The notes under the pieces: generated by a model
The model's database searches: none
What the model saw: the letters and a program-made list of their open reading frames with translations, nothing else
Told to the model about the DNA's origin: nothing
Program-made: the position numbers and the translations under genes
In this document: positions 27,320-38,086 of the stretch, piece after piece
Layout: every line of letters begins with the position of its first letter
Position numbering within the stretch: position 1 is the first letter of the stretch
Assembly (NCBI RefSeq): GCF_039545455.1
Contig: NZ_CP154468.1
Span: 744,001-808,000, forward strand
Reading direction: 5' to 3'
Length of the DNA: 64,000 nt
DNA from: Brucella sp. BE17
Lineage (GTDB): Bacteria > Pseudomonadota > Alphaproteobacteria > Rhizobiales > Rhizobiaceae

Positions 27320-27994
27320 TTAGTTCCAGGGCATATAATCACGCCAACCCTTGCTGCCCTTGCCGGCGGCCTTCTTACGCTCGCGCTCTTTTTGCGCCTC
27401 GTCGGTGCCAAGCTCGCCTGCGGCGGCAGTTGAAGCCGGTGCGCGGTAGGTCAGCGGTGGCTCGCTCAGATAACGGCGCGTCGCAGAATTTCCGTGCGAC
27501 TGCTGGGCGCGCTGCGCCTTGAGGGCCGCGAGCTTTTGCGGGTCCACAGTGGGCGTGCGCGACGCATAATCTTCGCGGCGACTGCTGCCGCTTGGTAAGG
27601 CCACCTTCAGATTGTCGGCCACCGGACCGTCATGTTCGATCGGGGATACAAAATTCGGATCGTCGCGATTAGCCGTGATTTCGTCGCGCAGACGTTTGCG
27701 GCGCTGTTCGGGCGATTCCGGCCAGTTTGGATCACCAGCACTGGCGACGCTTTGCTGGGGCTGCGGCAACTGCCCCTTTTCACCGGCAGCCGGGCGCACA
27801 AGGTCCGGACGCGGCTTGTAATCGATCCGGTCTTTCTTTTTACCCTGGCCGAAGCTGGCCAGATTGGACATGTCGTCGAGGAGCTGAGAACTCGCTGTTT
27901 TGTCGGTTCCATAGGTCGGAGAAGACATGCAGCCGGAGAGCGAAAGCCCCGCAACAGCCGTCATCAATACCAGAACTCGTCCTTCAATCTTCAT
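27320..27994 (-). CDS. Hypothetical lipoprotein
   Basis: A 224-residue protein with a lipoprotein signal: MKIEGRVLVLMTAVAGLSLSGC, lipobox LSGC with acylated Cys at residue 22. The mature part is hydrophilic, Pro/Arg/Lys-rich and looks mostly disordered, with a short AALKAQRAQQSHG helix and a C-terminal basic end (KGSKGWRDYMPWN). Sorting to the outer membrane is likely because the residues after Cys are MSS, not Asp. The ATG at 27994 was chosen because the signal peptide begins there; the frame runs on to 28063. I recognise no domain. The gene stands downstream of ileS on its strand, 184 bp after the ileS-side start region. Confidence 0.75.
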   Translation of the reverse strand: MKIEGRVLVLMTAVAGLSLSGCMSSPTYGTDKTASSQLLDDMSNLASFGQGKKKDRIDYKPRPDLVRPAAGEKGQLPQPQQSVASAGDPNWPESPEQRRKRLRDEITANRDDPNFVSPIEHDGPVADNLKVALPSGSSRREDYASRTPTVDPQKLAALKAQRAQQSHGNSATRRYLSEPPLTYRAPASTAAAGELGTDEAQKERERKKAAGKGSKGWRDYMPWN

Positions 27995-28178
27995 AAGCGC
28001 CACTTCTTTTACGCCTGCCGGTTTTTCAGCCGAATGCTTGCCTTTTGGAAAGCCTTGCCGCACAAAATCGGCAACTCCAAGGCAGATATTGAACTAATTA
28101 GAGAAAGCTTTGTACATGAGTGCAATCCATGCGGCAAGCCGCCTCATTGTCAGCAAGGCGGCTTGTTGCTGGTTGAAC

Positions 28179-31127
28179 CTAACCGCCCAGACGGCCCAAA
28201 GCCTTCAATTCATGGAGTGCTGCCGCATCCCGCGCTGACACATCCGGGAATTCGGCGTCCGTTCCCACATCGTCGGTATAGCGCCATGAGCGCGCACATT
28301 TTTCACCCGTCGCGCGGATCGGGACCACGGCAACGCCGCTCACCTCATCGAGCGTGAAAGCCGCCTGCGGGGCGGACTGATCGGTGATCACGATGCCGCT
28401 GGTGATGCAGATTTCGGAGAAATCGAGACCATCAAGCGAATCGGCAAGGCTCTTGTCGGCAATATGCACGATCGGAGCAGCCTCCAGCGACGAGCCGATG
28501 CGCTTGTCGGCGCGTTCAAGCTCCAAGGCACCCGTTACCACCCGGCGTACAGCACGCACCTTGCGCCATTTTTCAGCCAGCACATCGTCGCGCCACTCAG
28601 TTGGGATCGCGCGGAACTGCTCCAGATGCACCGAAGTCGCCGAAGGATAGCGGTCGAGCCATGCTTCTTCCGTGGTAAAGGGCAGCATCGGCGCAAGCCA
28701 TGTCGTCACGCGATCAAAAATCGCCCGCACTGTCTGAAGGGCTGCCTTGCGGCGCGTGCTCGAAGGCGCATCGCAATAAAGCGCATCCTTGCGGATATCG
28801 AAATAGAAGGCCGAAAGCTCGACATTCATAAAATCGATCAGGCTACGTGCGATCTTCTTGAAATCGAACGCGTCATAGCCCGAACGCACCACTTCATCGA
28901 GTTCCGCAAGCCTGTGCAGCATCAGCCGTTCCAGTTCCGGCAGATCAGAATGGGAAAGCGTCTCGCCGTCGTCATGGGCGAGCGTTCCCAACATCCAGCG
29001 CATCGTGTTACGCAGCTTGCGGTAAGCATCGATATTGGTCTGGATGATGCTTTTGCCCAGACGCTGGTCTTCCCAGTAATCGGTGGTCATGACCCAGAGA
29101 CGTAAGATATCCGCGCCCGATTCCTTGATCACATCCTGCGGCGTCACCGTATTGCCGAGCGATTTCGACATTTTCTTGCCGTTTTCATCCATGGTGAAAC
29201 CATGGGTGACAACTGCATTATAGGGCGCACGGCCCCGTGTGCCGCAGCTTTCGAGCAATGATGAATGGAACCAGCCGCGATGCTGGTCCGAGCCTTCGAG
29301 ATAGACATCTGCAGGCCATTTCATGTCGGCACGATCTTCAAGCGTAAAGGTGTGGGTGGAACCGGAATCAAACCACACATCGAGAATGTCGCGCACCTGA
29401 ACCCAGTTCTCACTGGCGCGGCTGCCCAGAAAACGTTCCCGCGCGCCGTCTGCAAACCATGCATCGGCCCCTTCGGCTTCAAACGCCTCCAGAATGCGCT
29501 TATTGACCACATCGTCCTGCAAAACATTGCCATCCTCATCGGCAAAGACGCAGATCGGCACACCCCATGCGCGCTGGCGCGACAGCACCCAGTCCGGGCG
29601 CCCTTCGATCATGGCACGCAAACGCGTCTGACCGGCAGCCGGCACGAAACGGGTGTCATCAATGGCTGTGAGTGCACGAGAACGCAACGTGGTGCCATCG
29701 CCAAGATTCTTGTCCATATAGACAAACCATTGCGGCGTGTTGCGGAAGATGACCGCTTTTTTCGAGCGCCATGAATGCGGATAGGAATGTTTGAGCCGCC
29801 CGCGTGCAAACAGGCGATCACGGGCGATCAACTGCTTGATGACCGCTTCGTTGGCGTCACCCTTCTTGCCGTTATCGTCGATGACACGCGCAGCGCCACC
29901 TTCGCGATCCGGCCCAAAACCGGGCGCGTCCTTGGTATAAAAACCAGCATCATCAACCGGGAACGGAATGGTTGGGTCAATGCCGCGTGCTTCCAATTCA
30001 CGCACATTGTCCATCCATGCCTCAAAGTCTTCGCGGCCATGGCTTGGGGCGGTATGCACAAAACCCGTACCGGCATCGTCGGTAACGTGATCACCGGAAA
30101 CCAGCGGCACGGTGAAATCATAGCCGCCGCCAAAACCTTTGAGCGGATGAAGTAAATCGATATTATCCAGTTGTTCTGAACTGACTGAATCCAAACGCTC
30201 ATACGAAAGCTTTGCTTTTTTAAAGCATTCATCAGCTAGCTTATCAGCGAATATCAGCTTTTCACCTGCTTGCGGACCAAAGTCATTTTCAGCACCAGTA
30301 ACTCTATAAAGGCCATACTCAACCCGCGGAGAATAGGCGACCGCACGGTTGCCGGGGATCGTCCACGGTGTAGTGGTCCAAATCACGATAGAAGATTGCA
30401 ATAAATTATCCAAAAGCCTTTCACCTTTGGCATCCCCAACGACACTCGCTGCTCCTACCGGGAATTTCACCCAGATCATATCCGACTCTATGTCGTGATA
30501 TTCGACTTCGGCTTCCGCCAACGCGGTGCGTTCGACCACCGACCACATGACGGGCTTTGAACCGCGATAAAGCTGGCCGGAGGCGGCGAATTTCAAAAGT
30601 TCACCGGCAATCCGCGCCTCGGCATGGAAATTCATGGTCGTGTAGGGATTTTCAAAATCGCCGCAGATCGCCAGTCGCTTGAATTCGTCCGATTGGATTT
30701 TGATCCAGCCGCTCGCAAATTCACGACATTCCTTGCGGAATTCGTTGATGGCGACCTCGTCCTTGTTCTTGCCTTGTGCGCGATATTTTTCTTCGATCTT
30801 CCATTCGATCGGCAGGCCATGGCAATCCCAGCCCGGCACGTAATTGGAATTGAAGCCTCTCATCTGGAACGAGCGCGTGATCACGTCTTTCAAAATTTTG
30901 TTGAGCGCGTGCCCGATGTGGATATTGCCGTTGGCATAGGGAGGCCCGTCATGCAGCACATAAAGTGGCCGGTCTTTGGCATCCTCTCGCAGCTTTTTAT
31001 AGAGGTTCATTTCCTCCCAGCGCTGCACGAGCACGGGCTCACGTGCCGGAAGCCCCGCGCGCATCGGAAATTCGGTCTGCGGCAGATTGAGTGTCTTGGA
31101 ATAATCGATTTTGGTCGTCTCGGTCAT
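28179..31127 (-). CDS. ileS: Isoleucyl-tRNA synthetase
   Basis: A 982-residue class Ia synthetase. The HIGH motif is in [19 protein letters not shown] (residues ~61-79), the KMSKS motif in [15 protein letters not shown] (~655), and the editing CP1 domain lies between ~200 and 430 with [13 protein letters not shown] and [16 protein letters not shown]. The C-terminal zinc finger of bacterial IleRS is reduced: only KCARSW of the paired cysteines remains, common in alphaproteobacteria. The ATG at 31127 starts [22 protein letters not shown]; upstream codons to 31184 are not family-like. Between about 30130 and 30440 the DNA is near 43-46% G+C against ~57% on either side, see findings. lspA is not adjacent. 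Confidence 0.97.
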   Translation of the reverse strand: MTETTKIDYSKTLNLPQTEFPMRAGLPAREPVLVQRWEEMNLYKKLREDAKDRPLYVLHDGPPYANGNIHIGHALNKILKDVITRSFQMRGFNSNYVPGWDCHGLPIEWKIEEKYRAQGKNKDEVAINEFRKECREFASGWIKIQSDEFKRLAICGDFENPYTTMNFHAEARIAGELLKFAASGQLYRGSKPVMWSVVERTALAEAEVEYHDIESDMIWVKFPVGAASVVGDAKGERLLDNLLQSSIVIWTTTPWTIPGNRAVAYSPRVEYGLYRVTGAENDFGPQAGEKLIFADKLADECFKKAKLSYERLDSVSSEQLDNIDLLHPLKGFGGGYDFTVPLVSGDHVTDDAGTGFVHTAPSHGREDFEAWMDNVRELEARGIDPTIPFPVDDAGFYTKDAPGFGPDREGGAARVIDDNGKKGDANEAVIKQLIARDRLFARGRLKHSYPHSWRSKKAVIFRNTPQWFVYMDKNLGDGTTLRSRALTAIDDTRFVPAAGQTRLRAMIEGRPDWVLSRQRAWGVPICVFADEDGNVLQDDVVNKRILEAFEAEGADAWFADGARERFLGSRASENWVQVRDILDVWFDSGSTHTFTLEDRADMKWPADVYLEGSDQHRGWFHSSLLESCGTRGRAPYNAVVTHGFTMDENGKKMSKSLGNTVTPQDVIKESGADILRLWVMTTDYWEDQRLGKSIIQTNIDAYRKLRNTMRWMLGTLAHDDGETLSHSDLPELERLMLHRLAELDEVVRSGYDAFDFKKIARSLIDFMNVELSAFYFDIRKDALYCDAPSSTRRKAALQTVRAIFDRVTTWLAPMLPFTTEEAWLDRYPSATSVHLEQFRAIPTEWRDDVLAEKWRKVRAVRRVVTGALELERADKRIGSSLEAAPIVHIADKSLADSLDGLDFSEICITSGIVITDQSAPQAAFTLDEVSGVAVVPIRATGEKCARSWRYTDDVGTDAEFPDVSARDAAALHELKALGRLGG

Positions 31128-31384
31128 GATCGGTCTTAGCCTGTAAAGCCTGCAGTGAAAGGCAAGCATATGGATCAAGTACAAAAGGGATAACAGGGGG
31201 CTGCAAAAACACAGCCATTCGCTCCCGGACTTCCACGCTCAGAGTACCTGAACGTCACGCATCAGGCAAAGCGGGAGGCCGGGCCAATAATTCGTATGGC
31301 CATCATGATAAGCCGAAAATCCGTCATCATGGGGTCGCTTTTAGCAATGCGTTTGGCAAGAATAAAGAGGGCACGGACAAGAAA
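31128..31384. other. Intergenic region upstream of ileS
   Basis: The 321 bp between the ileS start and the MipA/OmpV gene hold the terminator described at 31385-31420 and, presumably, the ileS promoter. I see no gene, no tRNA-like fold and no obvious T-box or other leader. The open frame on the minus strand across 31262-31645 is an antisense-type shadow of the OmpV gene. Confidence 0.5.
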
Positions 31385-31420
31385 GGGACAGACAGGCGCT
31401 TTAATGCGCCTGTCTGTCCC
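31385..31420 (-). terminator. 15-bp perfect hairpin terminator after the MipA/OmpV gene
   Basis: GGGACAGACAGGCGC at 31385-31399 is perfectly complementary to 31406-31420 with a TTTAAT loop. On the minus strand the stem is followed by TTTCTTGT, and the OmpV-like gene stops 28 bp before it. It is a good intrinsic terminator. Confidence 0.8.
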
Positions 31421-31448
31421 TGAAAAAGGTGACAGTTCCCCGTTCTGA

Positions 31449-32294
31449 TCAGTCGAGCGAGAAATCGAAACGGTAGGTGGCGGAAACACCGACCATGAAC
31501 TGGTTACGCGAGCCTTCCTGTTTGACGATGCTCGAATTCTTCGCAGGACCCTGAAGGCGGCTATATTCGGCAAACAGAGACGTGTCGATCTTTTCGGTGG
31601 TCTTCCAGTTGATGGCACCGCCAAAGCCGACCGATTCCACCCCACCCTTAGGGCTATATTCTCTTATCCCGGATGCGGCGGATTCTTCGCCGCTGACACC
31701 GAAATAGGTCTTGAAATAATCTTTGGAGGCGAAGGTCGCACGCGGTCCCGCAGAGACGCGGATGGCAGGTGTCACATCATGGAATACATCGGCGGAAACA
31801 TTGGCCACAACGCCATTATGGGCGCGAATACCGTGGCGGACTTCACCGCGCACACGCATCCAGTCAGTGGGATAGACTTCGGCAAAGCCACCGAGTTCAC
31901 CGCCGAATTTCGTTTCCTTGAGACCATCGATTTCGGTATCGCGCTCAAACAGAAATTTGCCCGCCACGCCAACGCGGAAGCGGTCATTGTCGATCAGTGC
32001 GAAGGAAATATTGTCATTACGCGAGGAGAAGCGGGTCGATTCGCCCTGACGTCCCAGAGAAACCAACGGCTGGGCAGAGAACTTGTATTTGTTCGATCCG
32101 GTGAATTTGGGAGCGACCAGACCGGCAGCGCCGACCTTTAGATACCAATCGCCGGACCAAAAATATTTGCGCTCGGGCTGCGGCGTCACGGCCACTGCAT
32201 CAATATAAGGCTCCTGCGCGTCAGCAGCATATGCGATTGAACCAGTCACAGGCGAAATCGCGCCTGCTATGAAAGCCAGAAAAAAAATACGCAA
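31449..32294 (-). CDS. MipA/OmpV family outer-membrane protein
   Basis: A 281-residue beta-barrel protein. A signal peptide (RIFFLAFIAGAISPVTGSIAYA) is followed by a mature domain of alternating strands, for example YFWSGDWYLKVGAAGLVAPKFTGS, RFRVGVAGKFLFERD, GFAEVYPTDWMRVRGEVRHGI, ending in a C-terminal Phe-rich strand (FMVGVSATYRFDFSLD). MipA scaffolds murein enzymes in E. coli, but most members are plain outer-membrane barrels. No ATG is available: the TTG at 32294 has GGAG at 8 nt and begins exactly at the signal peptide, so I prefer it to the TTG at 32312. It forms its own unit with a strong terminator. Confidence 0.82.
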   Translation of the reverse strand: MRIFFLAFIAGAISPVTGSIAYAADAQEPYIDAVAVTPQPERKYFWSGDWYLKVGAAGLVAPKFTGSNKYKFSAQPLVSLGRQGESTRFSSRNDNISFALIDNDRFRVGVAGKFLFERDTEIDGLKETKFGGELGGFAEVYPTDWMRVRGEVRHGIRAHNGVVANVSADVFHDVTPAIRVSAGPRATFASKDYFKTYFGVSGEESAASGIREYSPKGGVESVGFGGAINWKTTEKIDTSLFAEYSRLQGPAKNSSIVKQEGSRNQFMVGVSATYRFDFSLD

Positions 32295-32406
32295 AACACA
32301 ATACTCCAACAAACACCACCCCCAAAACTTGGGATGTTTAATAGTCTCTGTCGGAAAACCGTAAATTTTGGCTTAAAGTCTGAGATCAGCCTAAGAACAG
32401 AATGTT

Positions 32407-33411
32407 TCAGGCAAATGAAAGAACGTGATCTAGTGCGGAAAGCGGACGCGCTCCAGCCAGAACAGCTCGGGCTTCTTCTTCGTCACGCTTCATTTGTGCT
32501 ACCAGCGGATCGAGACCTTCAAACTTCACTTCGCCGCGCAAAAATCCGAAGAACGACACGCAGGCGACGTCTCCATAAAGGTCGCCGGTAAAATCGAACA
32601 GAAATGTTTCCAGAAGCGGTAAACCATCGCTATCGACTGTCGGACGGCGACCGAAACTTGCCATGCCATTGTGCAAGCTACCGTCCTGACGCCGGAAACG
32701 CACAGCATATATGCCGTGCTTGAGGCTCGTGCGTGCACTCACTTGCATATTGGCGGTTGGAAAACCGAGCGTTCGCCCAAGCTTCTTACCGTGAATGACC
32801 TCGCCACAAAAGCGATAGCGATAGCCTAGAAGCCCCCCGGCCAAAGCGACATCTCCTTCGCTGAGTGCATTTCGCACACGGGTCGACGAGACGGGCTGCC
32901 CGCCCTCATCGCTGAACGCATCCACCAGAGTTACATCGAAGCCGGCACCCTCGCCTGCTTCAAGCAGAAAGTCGGGCGTACCGCGCCGTCCCTTACCGAA
33001 ATGAAAGTCATAGCCGGTGACGACACGCCGCGCCTGAAGTTTGTCTATAAGGATATGCTGCACAAAATCTTCAGCCGAACAGCTGGAAAATTCCGCGGTG
33101 AAGGGCTGCTCGACAATGGCATCAAAACCCATCTGCTGCAAAATCGCGGCCTTCTCAGTCGCGCCTGTGAGGCGGTCTATGGGTTCGTCGGGGCGAAAGA
33201 AGCTGCGCGGATGCGGCTCGAAGGTAAGCACGACCGCAGGCAATCCGTCTTTATGAGCAATCTCAAGTGCCGATTCGAGAACCGCCTGATGACCGCGATG
33301 AACGCCATCGAAATTGCCGATTGCCACAACGCAATTATGCAGATGCTGCGGCAACGCATCGGCGCCCGAAAAGCGCTGAAAGACGGAGTTATTGATCCCG
33401 GATTGTACCAT
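32407..33411 (-). CDS. ribF: Bifunctional riboflavin kinase/FAD synthetase
   Basis: A 334-residue enzyme that phosphorylates riboflavin to FMN and adenylylates FMN to FAD. The N-terminal nucleotidyltransferase domain has AIGNFDGVHRGHQAVLE (residues ~30-46), with the HxGH-like motif, and VVTGYDFHFGKGRRGTPDFL. The C-terminal kinase domain (~190-320) has HGKKLGRTLGFPTANM, the ATP/Mg site PTAN, and LLETFLFDFTGDLYG. The ATG at 33411 has support only from family alignment. The HAD phosphatase gene lies just upstream on the same strand with a 33-bp gap. Confidence 0.95.
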   Translation of the reverse strand: MVQSGINNSVFQRFSGADALPQHLHNCVVAIGNFDGVHRGHQAVLESALEIAHKDGLPAVVLTFEPHPRSFFRPDEPIDRLTGATEKAAILQQMGFDAIVEQPFTAEFSSCSAEDFVQHILIDKLQARRVVTGYDFHFGKGRRGTPDFLLEAGEGAGFDVTLVDAFSDEGGQPVSSTRVRNALSEGDVALAGGLLGYRYRFCGEVIHGKKLGRTLGFPTANMQVSARTSLKHGIYAVRFRRQDGSLHNGMASFGRRPTVDSDGLPLLETFLFDFTGDLYGDVACVSFFGFLRGEVKFEGLDPLVAQMKRDEEEARAVLAGARPLSALDHVLSFA

Positions 33412-33444
33412 TGGGTGCCTGATCGTGCCTGTGGTCCAAAAATA

Positions 33445-34293
33445 TCAGACGAGCGCCTGAAGGGTTGCAACAGGACGATGCCCGTGTTTTTCAAGAAAAG
33501 CGTTCATCTTTTCAAAATTTACGATCCCCTCACTCGTATAGTCTGCGGCATGAATGCCACCGGAGATATAAAGCACATCCAGACCGAAAGCGGCAGCGCC
33601 TTTTACATCGGTGAGCACGCCGTCTCCAATCCCAAGAATACGGTTCTTGTCAATTGTACCGCCACGCACCTCTTCTGCCGCCTCAAGGGCTGCTTCATAA
33701 ATGGGGCGGTGTGGTTTTCCGGCAATCAGCGTACGACCGCCAAGTTGGCTGTAATCGCGCGCCAGAGCACCGGCACACCAAATGAGGCGCGCACCGCGCT
33801 CGACCATAATGTCGGGATTCGCACATATGAACGGCAGATTACGTGACCTCAGGCGCTGCAGGAGTTCGGCATAATCTTCCGGCGCTTCCACCTCATCATC
33901 AAAAAGTCCGGTGCAAACGATACCTGCAGCTTCGAATTCCTCGACCAATTCTACACCCAGTCCGTCATAGATCGACAACTCACGCTCGTTACCAATGTGG
34001 AACACCTTGCGCGGACCTTCCGCGATCAGATCGCGGGTCACATCGCCGGAAGTGACAACGCGGTCATAGGCATCTTCGGGCACGCCCAAAAGAAGCATCT
34101 GTGCTTCCACGCCCGGATGCGGACGCGGCGAATTAGTGACGAGGATAACCGTAACGCCCTGTGCACGCGCGCGCTTCAAGGCCTCCACGGCTGCCGGATA
34201 AGCGGCAACGCCATTATGCACCACACCCCAGACGTCGCAGAAAAGCACGTCATACTGGCCGGTCAGTTCATCAAGGCGTTCAAGCTTATTCAT
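33445..34293 (-). CDS. HAD-superfamily class IIA hydrolase (TIGR01459 type)
   Basis: A 282-residue NagD-like phosphatase. Motif I is DVLFCDVWGVVHNG (residues ~14-27), motif II VILVTNSPRPHPGVE (~48-62), and motif III/IV in GIGDGVLTDVKGAAAFGLD near 240. Catalytic Asp residues and the NagD cap domain are present. The substrate is unknown; related enzymes dephosphorylate nucleotides, phosphoglycolate or pyridoxal phosphate. Next to ribF a flavin-nucleotide or precursor role is conceivable. Two tandem ATGs exist; AGAGGA is spaced better from the second (34293). It starts about 450 bp from groES in the divergent direction. Confidence 0.88.
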   Translation of the reverse strand: MNKLERLDELTGQYDVLFCDVWGVVHNGVAAYPAAVEALKRARAQGVTVILVTNSPRPHPGVEAQMLLLGVPEDAYDRVVTSGDVTRDLIAEGPRKVFHIGNERELSIYDGLGVELVEEFEAAGIVCTGLFDDEVEAPEDYAELLQRLRSRNLPFICANPDIMVERGARLIWCAGALARDYSQLGGRTLIAGKPHRPIYEAALEAAEEVRGGTIDKNRILGIGDGVLTDVKGAAAFGLDVLYISGGIHAADYTSEGIVNFEKMNAFLEKHGHRPVATLQALV

Positions 34294-34617
34294 CATCTTC
34301 CTCTTGCATAGTCTCAAGTCTGCGTGTCCTGCCGACGGTACGCGCCCATGTAGAGCATTTTGCCACCAAATGGAAATATCCGAAGCCCTATAATGTAATT
34401 ATGACACGCCGATTTGCTTGCAGTCGGGCAAATTTCGACAAATTCTGGGCCCAAGCGCCGACTTTTAAGACTGTGAAAACCATATACTCATCGGACCGTG
34501 CGTCCTACTCTTGATTCCAGAAAGCCAGTCCCCACATCCGCCCCTTGGCCTGAAAAACCGAGAGGTTCAAAGCGGTGAAAATTATCCATCATCCGCCTGT
34601 CAAAATCCTCAGGCAAT

Positions 34618-34646
34618 CTTGACAAGTCCGCAGTCACATTCTATCT
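34618..34646 (+). promoter_or_regulatory. Heat-shock-type promoter of groESL
   Basis: CTTGAC at 34618-34623 and CTATCT at 34641-34646 are separated by 17 bp. This matches the alphaproteobacterial RpoH pattern (CTTG, about 17 bp, CTATNT) and also serves as an acceptable housekeeping promoter. It lies about 100 bp before groES and directly before the CIRCE element. Confidence 0.7.
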
Positions 34647-34656
34647 CAGAGCCACG

Positions 34657-34683
34657 TTAGCACTCTGGCAAAGAGAGTGCTAA
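34657..34683 (+). promoter_or_regulatory. CIRCE operator (HrcA site)
   Basis: TTAGCACTC at 34657-34665, a 9-bp spacer, and GAGTGCTAA at 34675-34683: a perfect match to the CIRCE inverted repeat bound by HrcA. It sits just downstream of the heat-shock promoter, so groESL has dual RpoH and HrcA control as in other alphaproteobacteria. The remaining ~320 bp up to the HAD gene show nothing else I can name. Confidence 0.95.
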
Positions 34684-34746
34684 CAGCGCGGATCAGTCTG
34701 ATCCGCTTCACAGGGTTCAACGTCTATAACACCAAGGGTTCATACC

Positions 34747-35043
34747 ATGGCTGATATCAAGTTCCGCCCGCTTCATGACCGCGTCGTCGTTCGTCGCGTT
34801 GAGTCGGAAGCCAAGACTGCCGGTGGCATCATCATTCCGGACACCGCCAAGGAAAAGCCGCAGGAAGGCGAAATCGTCGCTGCCGGTTCCGGCGCTCGCG
34901 ATGAGAGCGGCAAGCTTGTTGCTCTCGACGTCAAGGCTGGCGATCGCGTTCTGTTCGGCAAGTGGTCGGGCACCGAAGTCAAGATCGGCGGCGAAGACCT
35001 GCTGATCATGAAGGAATCCGATATTCTTGGCATTATCGGCTAA
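34747..35043 (+). CDS. groES: Co-chaperonin GroES
   Basis: A 98-residue, heptameric lid of the GroEL chamber. Typical blocks: [16 protein letters not shown], the mobile loop [23 protein letters not shown] (residues ~18-40), and [31 protein letters not shown] at the C-terminus. It is the first gene of the groESL operon, controlled by the CIRCE and promoter upstream, with groEL 81 bp downstream. Codon usage is strongly biased as expected of a highly expressed gene. Confidence 0.98.
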   Translation: MADIKFRPLHDRVVVRRVESEAKTAGGIIIPDTAKEKPQEGEIVAAGSGARDESGKLVALDVKAGDRVLFGKWSGTEVKIGGEDLLIMKESDILGIIG

Positions 35044-35118
35044 TCACTTCACCGGACCGGCATCAGCCGGTTTAGGCTTACCAATTTAAATATCTGACCG
35101 GGATATTCCCAGGAGTAG

Positions 35119-36848
<1,730 letters not shown>

Positions 36849-36865
36849 ACAGTCTTGAAATTGAG

Positions 36866-36890
36866 AAAGGCGGCCAATGGCCGCCTTTTT
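36866..36890 (+). terminator. groESL transcription terminator
   Basis: AAAGGCGGCC (36866-36875), loop AAT, GGCCGCCTTT (36879-36888), followed by more T. A classical intrinsic terminator about 100 bp after the groEL stop. Confidence 0.9.
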
Positions 36891-37066
36891 CATTGTGTAA
36901 CTATTTGTGATTTATGGAAAATTTACCTTTTGGGCGCTTTGCGTGAATTTAGGTTTCAATTTAGCATCTTCTGATTGACTTGATGGAACCACTTGTGGTC
37001 AATCACACTTATCGAGATGGACTTCCTGTTTGCCCCCGCACCCTGGAAGTCCTGTCTTGGGCAACA

Positions 37067-37094
37067 GGAAAGGCAGACTTTGGTCTGCCTTTCC
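37067..37094. repeat. 12-bp inverted repeat in the groEL-to-membrane-protein gap
   Basis: GGAAAGGCAGAC at 37067-37078 is perfectly complementary to 37083-37094, with a TTTG loop. No T-run follows on either strand. Other hairpins in this gap lie at 36972-37005 (TGATTGAC arms) and 37345-37367 (11-bp GC-rich palindrome). This 620-bp stretch holds no intact gene. Confidence 0.6.
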
Positions 37095-37229
37095 AATTAA
37101 CATCGAAGTTTATTCGAAAGCCGCCGCGCTCCAGATTACGTTGGGTGGTGGTCAGCATTTTTTGGGAAATACAGTTGACGGTCCGGCGCAGCGCATTGAA
37201 CCGCATGGGACCGTTACCAAGATAACTGA

Positions 37230-37334
37230 CAACCAGCACGGTCTACCTACCCGCATTTCACCGAGGCTGCCAAGAATATGCTCGATCGGCTTGTCTGGTG
37301 GGGCAAGGCGCTCAAAGCCGCACGCGGCAACTAA
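37230..37334 (+). pseudogene. C-terminal fragment of an NADPH-dependent FMN reductase/flavodoxin-like protein
   Basis: Reading from just after a TGA at 37227, one frame gives a 34-residue fragment containing YPHFTEAAKNMLDRLVWWGKALKAARGN and ending in TAA at 37332. The wording resembles the C-terminal helix of NAD(P)H:FMN reductases. No start codon or upstream domain exists in this frame; another frame across 37110-37220 also reads protein-like (ALQITLGGGQHF) but is not recognised. I interpret this as a decayed gene. Family assignment is from memory of pattern only. Confidence 0.4.
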
Positions 37335-37389
37335 ACCCTGTCAGGCCGGAACGGGTCCCGTTCCGGCTCGCTGTCGCCGAAAACGCGGT

Positions 37390-37872
37390 TCAAACATGTC
37401 TTGACGCTCGACGGAGATAAAAAATCTGCGTCGGGAGTCCAATAATCAGCACAACGAGAAGAGAACCGAGAGCCAGTTTTAAAATTGGGGAGTCTGGATC
37501 GCTTGCAATTGGATGTCCGTCCGGCACGCGCCGCAAAGTTTCCGAGACACTGGGGACCATCAACAGAAACACACTCAAAGTCAGAAAAACCGTCTCAAGA
37601 TATTTGCGGGCGCGTCCCAGAAATGCAACCTGTTCCACTCCGTAACCGGCGATCAGCAAAAGCAGCGTTACAGCGCCGATAATGCTGCTGAGCGGTGACT
37701 TGGCGACCAGAAAAACCGTAATGCATCCAAACATCATACCGGTGAAATACATAAGACCGGGCCTTGAGCGCGGGACGATGCGCCCATAGCGGGCAAGCAT
37801 GTAGATTGCAGCGGGGATGGCCGGGAGGCTGCCCAGAGTATGTAGCCATCCCAGGGGCGATATTCCAAACAT
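37390..37872 (-). CDS. Small membrane protein of unknown function
   Basis: A 160-residue protein with about five hydrophobic segments (residues ~5-24, 38-55, 60-82, 90-107, 132-152), short loops, and a basic C-terminus (YLRRASRHV). The ATG at 37872 follows GAGG at 7 nt, and is better placed than the TTG at 37875. I recognise no family. It is divergent from the OhrR-like regulator across a 214-bp promoter region that contains an inverted repeat, so it is a candidate target of that regulator. Its 3' end lies beside the GC-rich palindrome at 37345-37367, which may terminate it. Confidence 0.7.
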   Translation of the reverse strand: MFGISPLGWLHTLGSLPAIPAAIYMLARYGRIVPRSRPGLMYFTGMMFGCITVFLVAKSPLSSIIGAVTLLLLIAGYGVEQVAFLGRARKYLETVFLTLSVFLLMVPSVSETLRRVPDGHPIASDPDSPILKLALGSLLVVLIIGLPTQIFYLRRASRHV

Positions 37873-38000
37873 CAAATTACCTCTTATTGATCGGCGCGCA
37901 TGTAGGTTTGTCCGCCTGTAATCGCCGTCTCCTCTTGAGAAGGCGACGTATCAGCCAAATTCCTACATCATAGCGTTCATTCTATTTGTCTCAATAATGT

Positions 38001-38067
38001 TTATTGCGATAATTAATAAATGCATAGGCGCCGCCCATTGTCCATAATGATTGTCGCAATAATTAAT
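38001..38067. promoter_or_regulatory. Inverted repeat upstream of the MarR/OhrR gene, candidate operator
   Basis: TTATTGCGA at 38001-38009 is the exact reverse complement of TCGCAATAA at 38054-38062, and each is joined to ATAATTAAT (38009-38017 and 38059-38067). It ends 19 bp before the regulator ATG. OhrR-family operators are AT-rich palindromes, so autoregulation and control of the divergent membrane protein are plausible. Confidence 0.5.
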
Positions 38068-38086
38068 TTTGTGATAGAAAGTCCCT

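Noticed and set aside
33001..33846. 281-codon plus-strand ORF across ribF and the HAD phosphatase
   Set aside because: It is antisense to two recognised genes and spans their gap; no domain or start signal.
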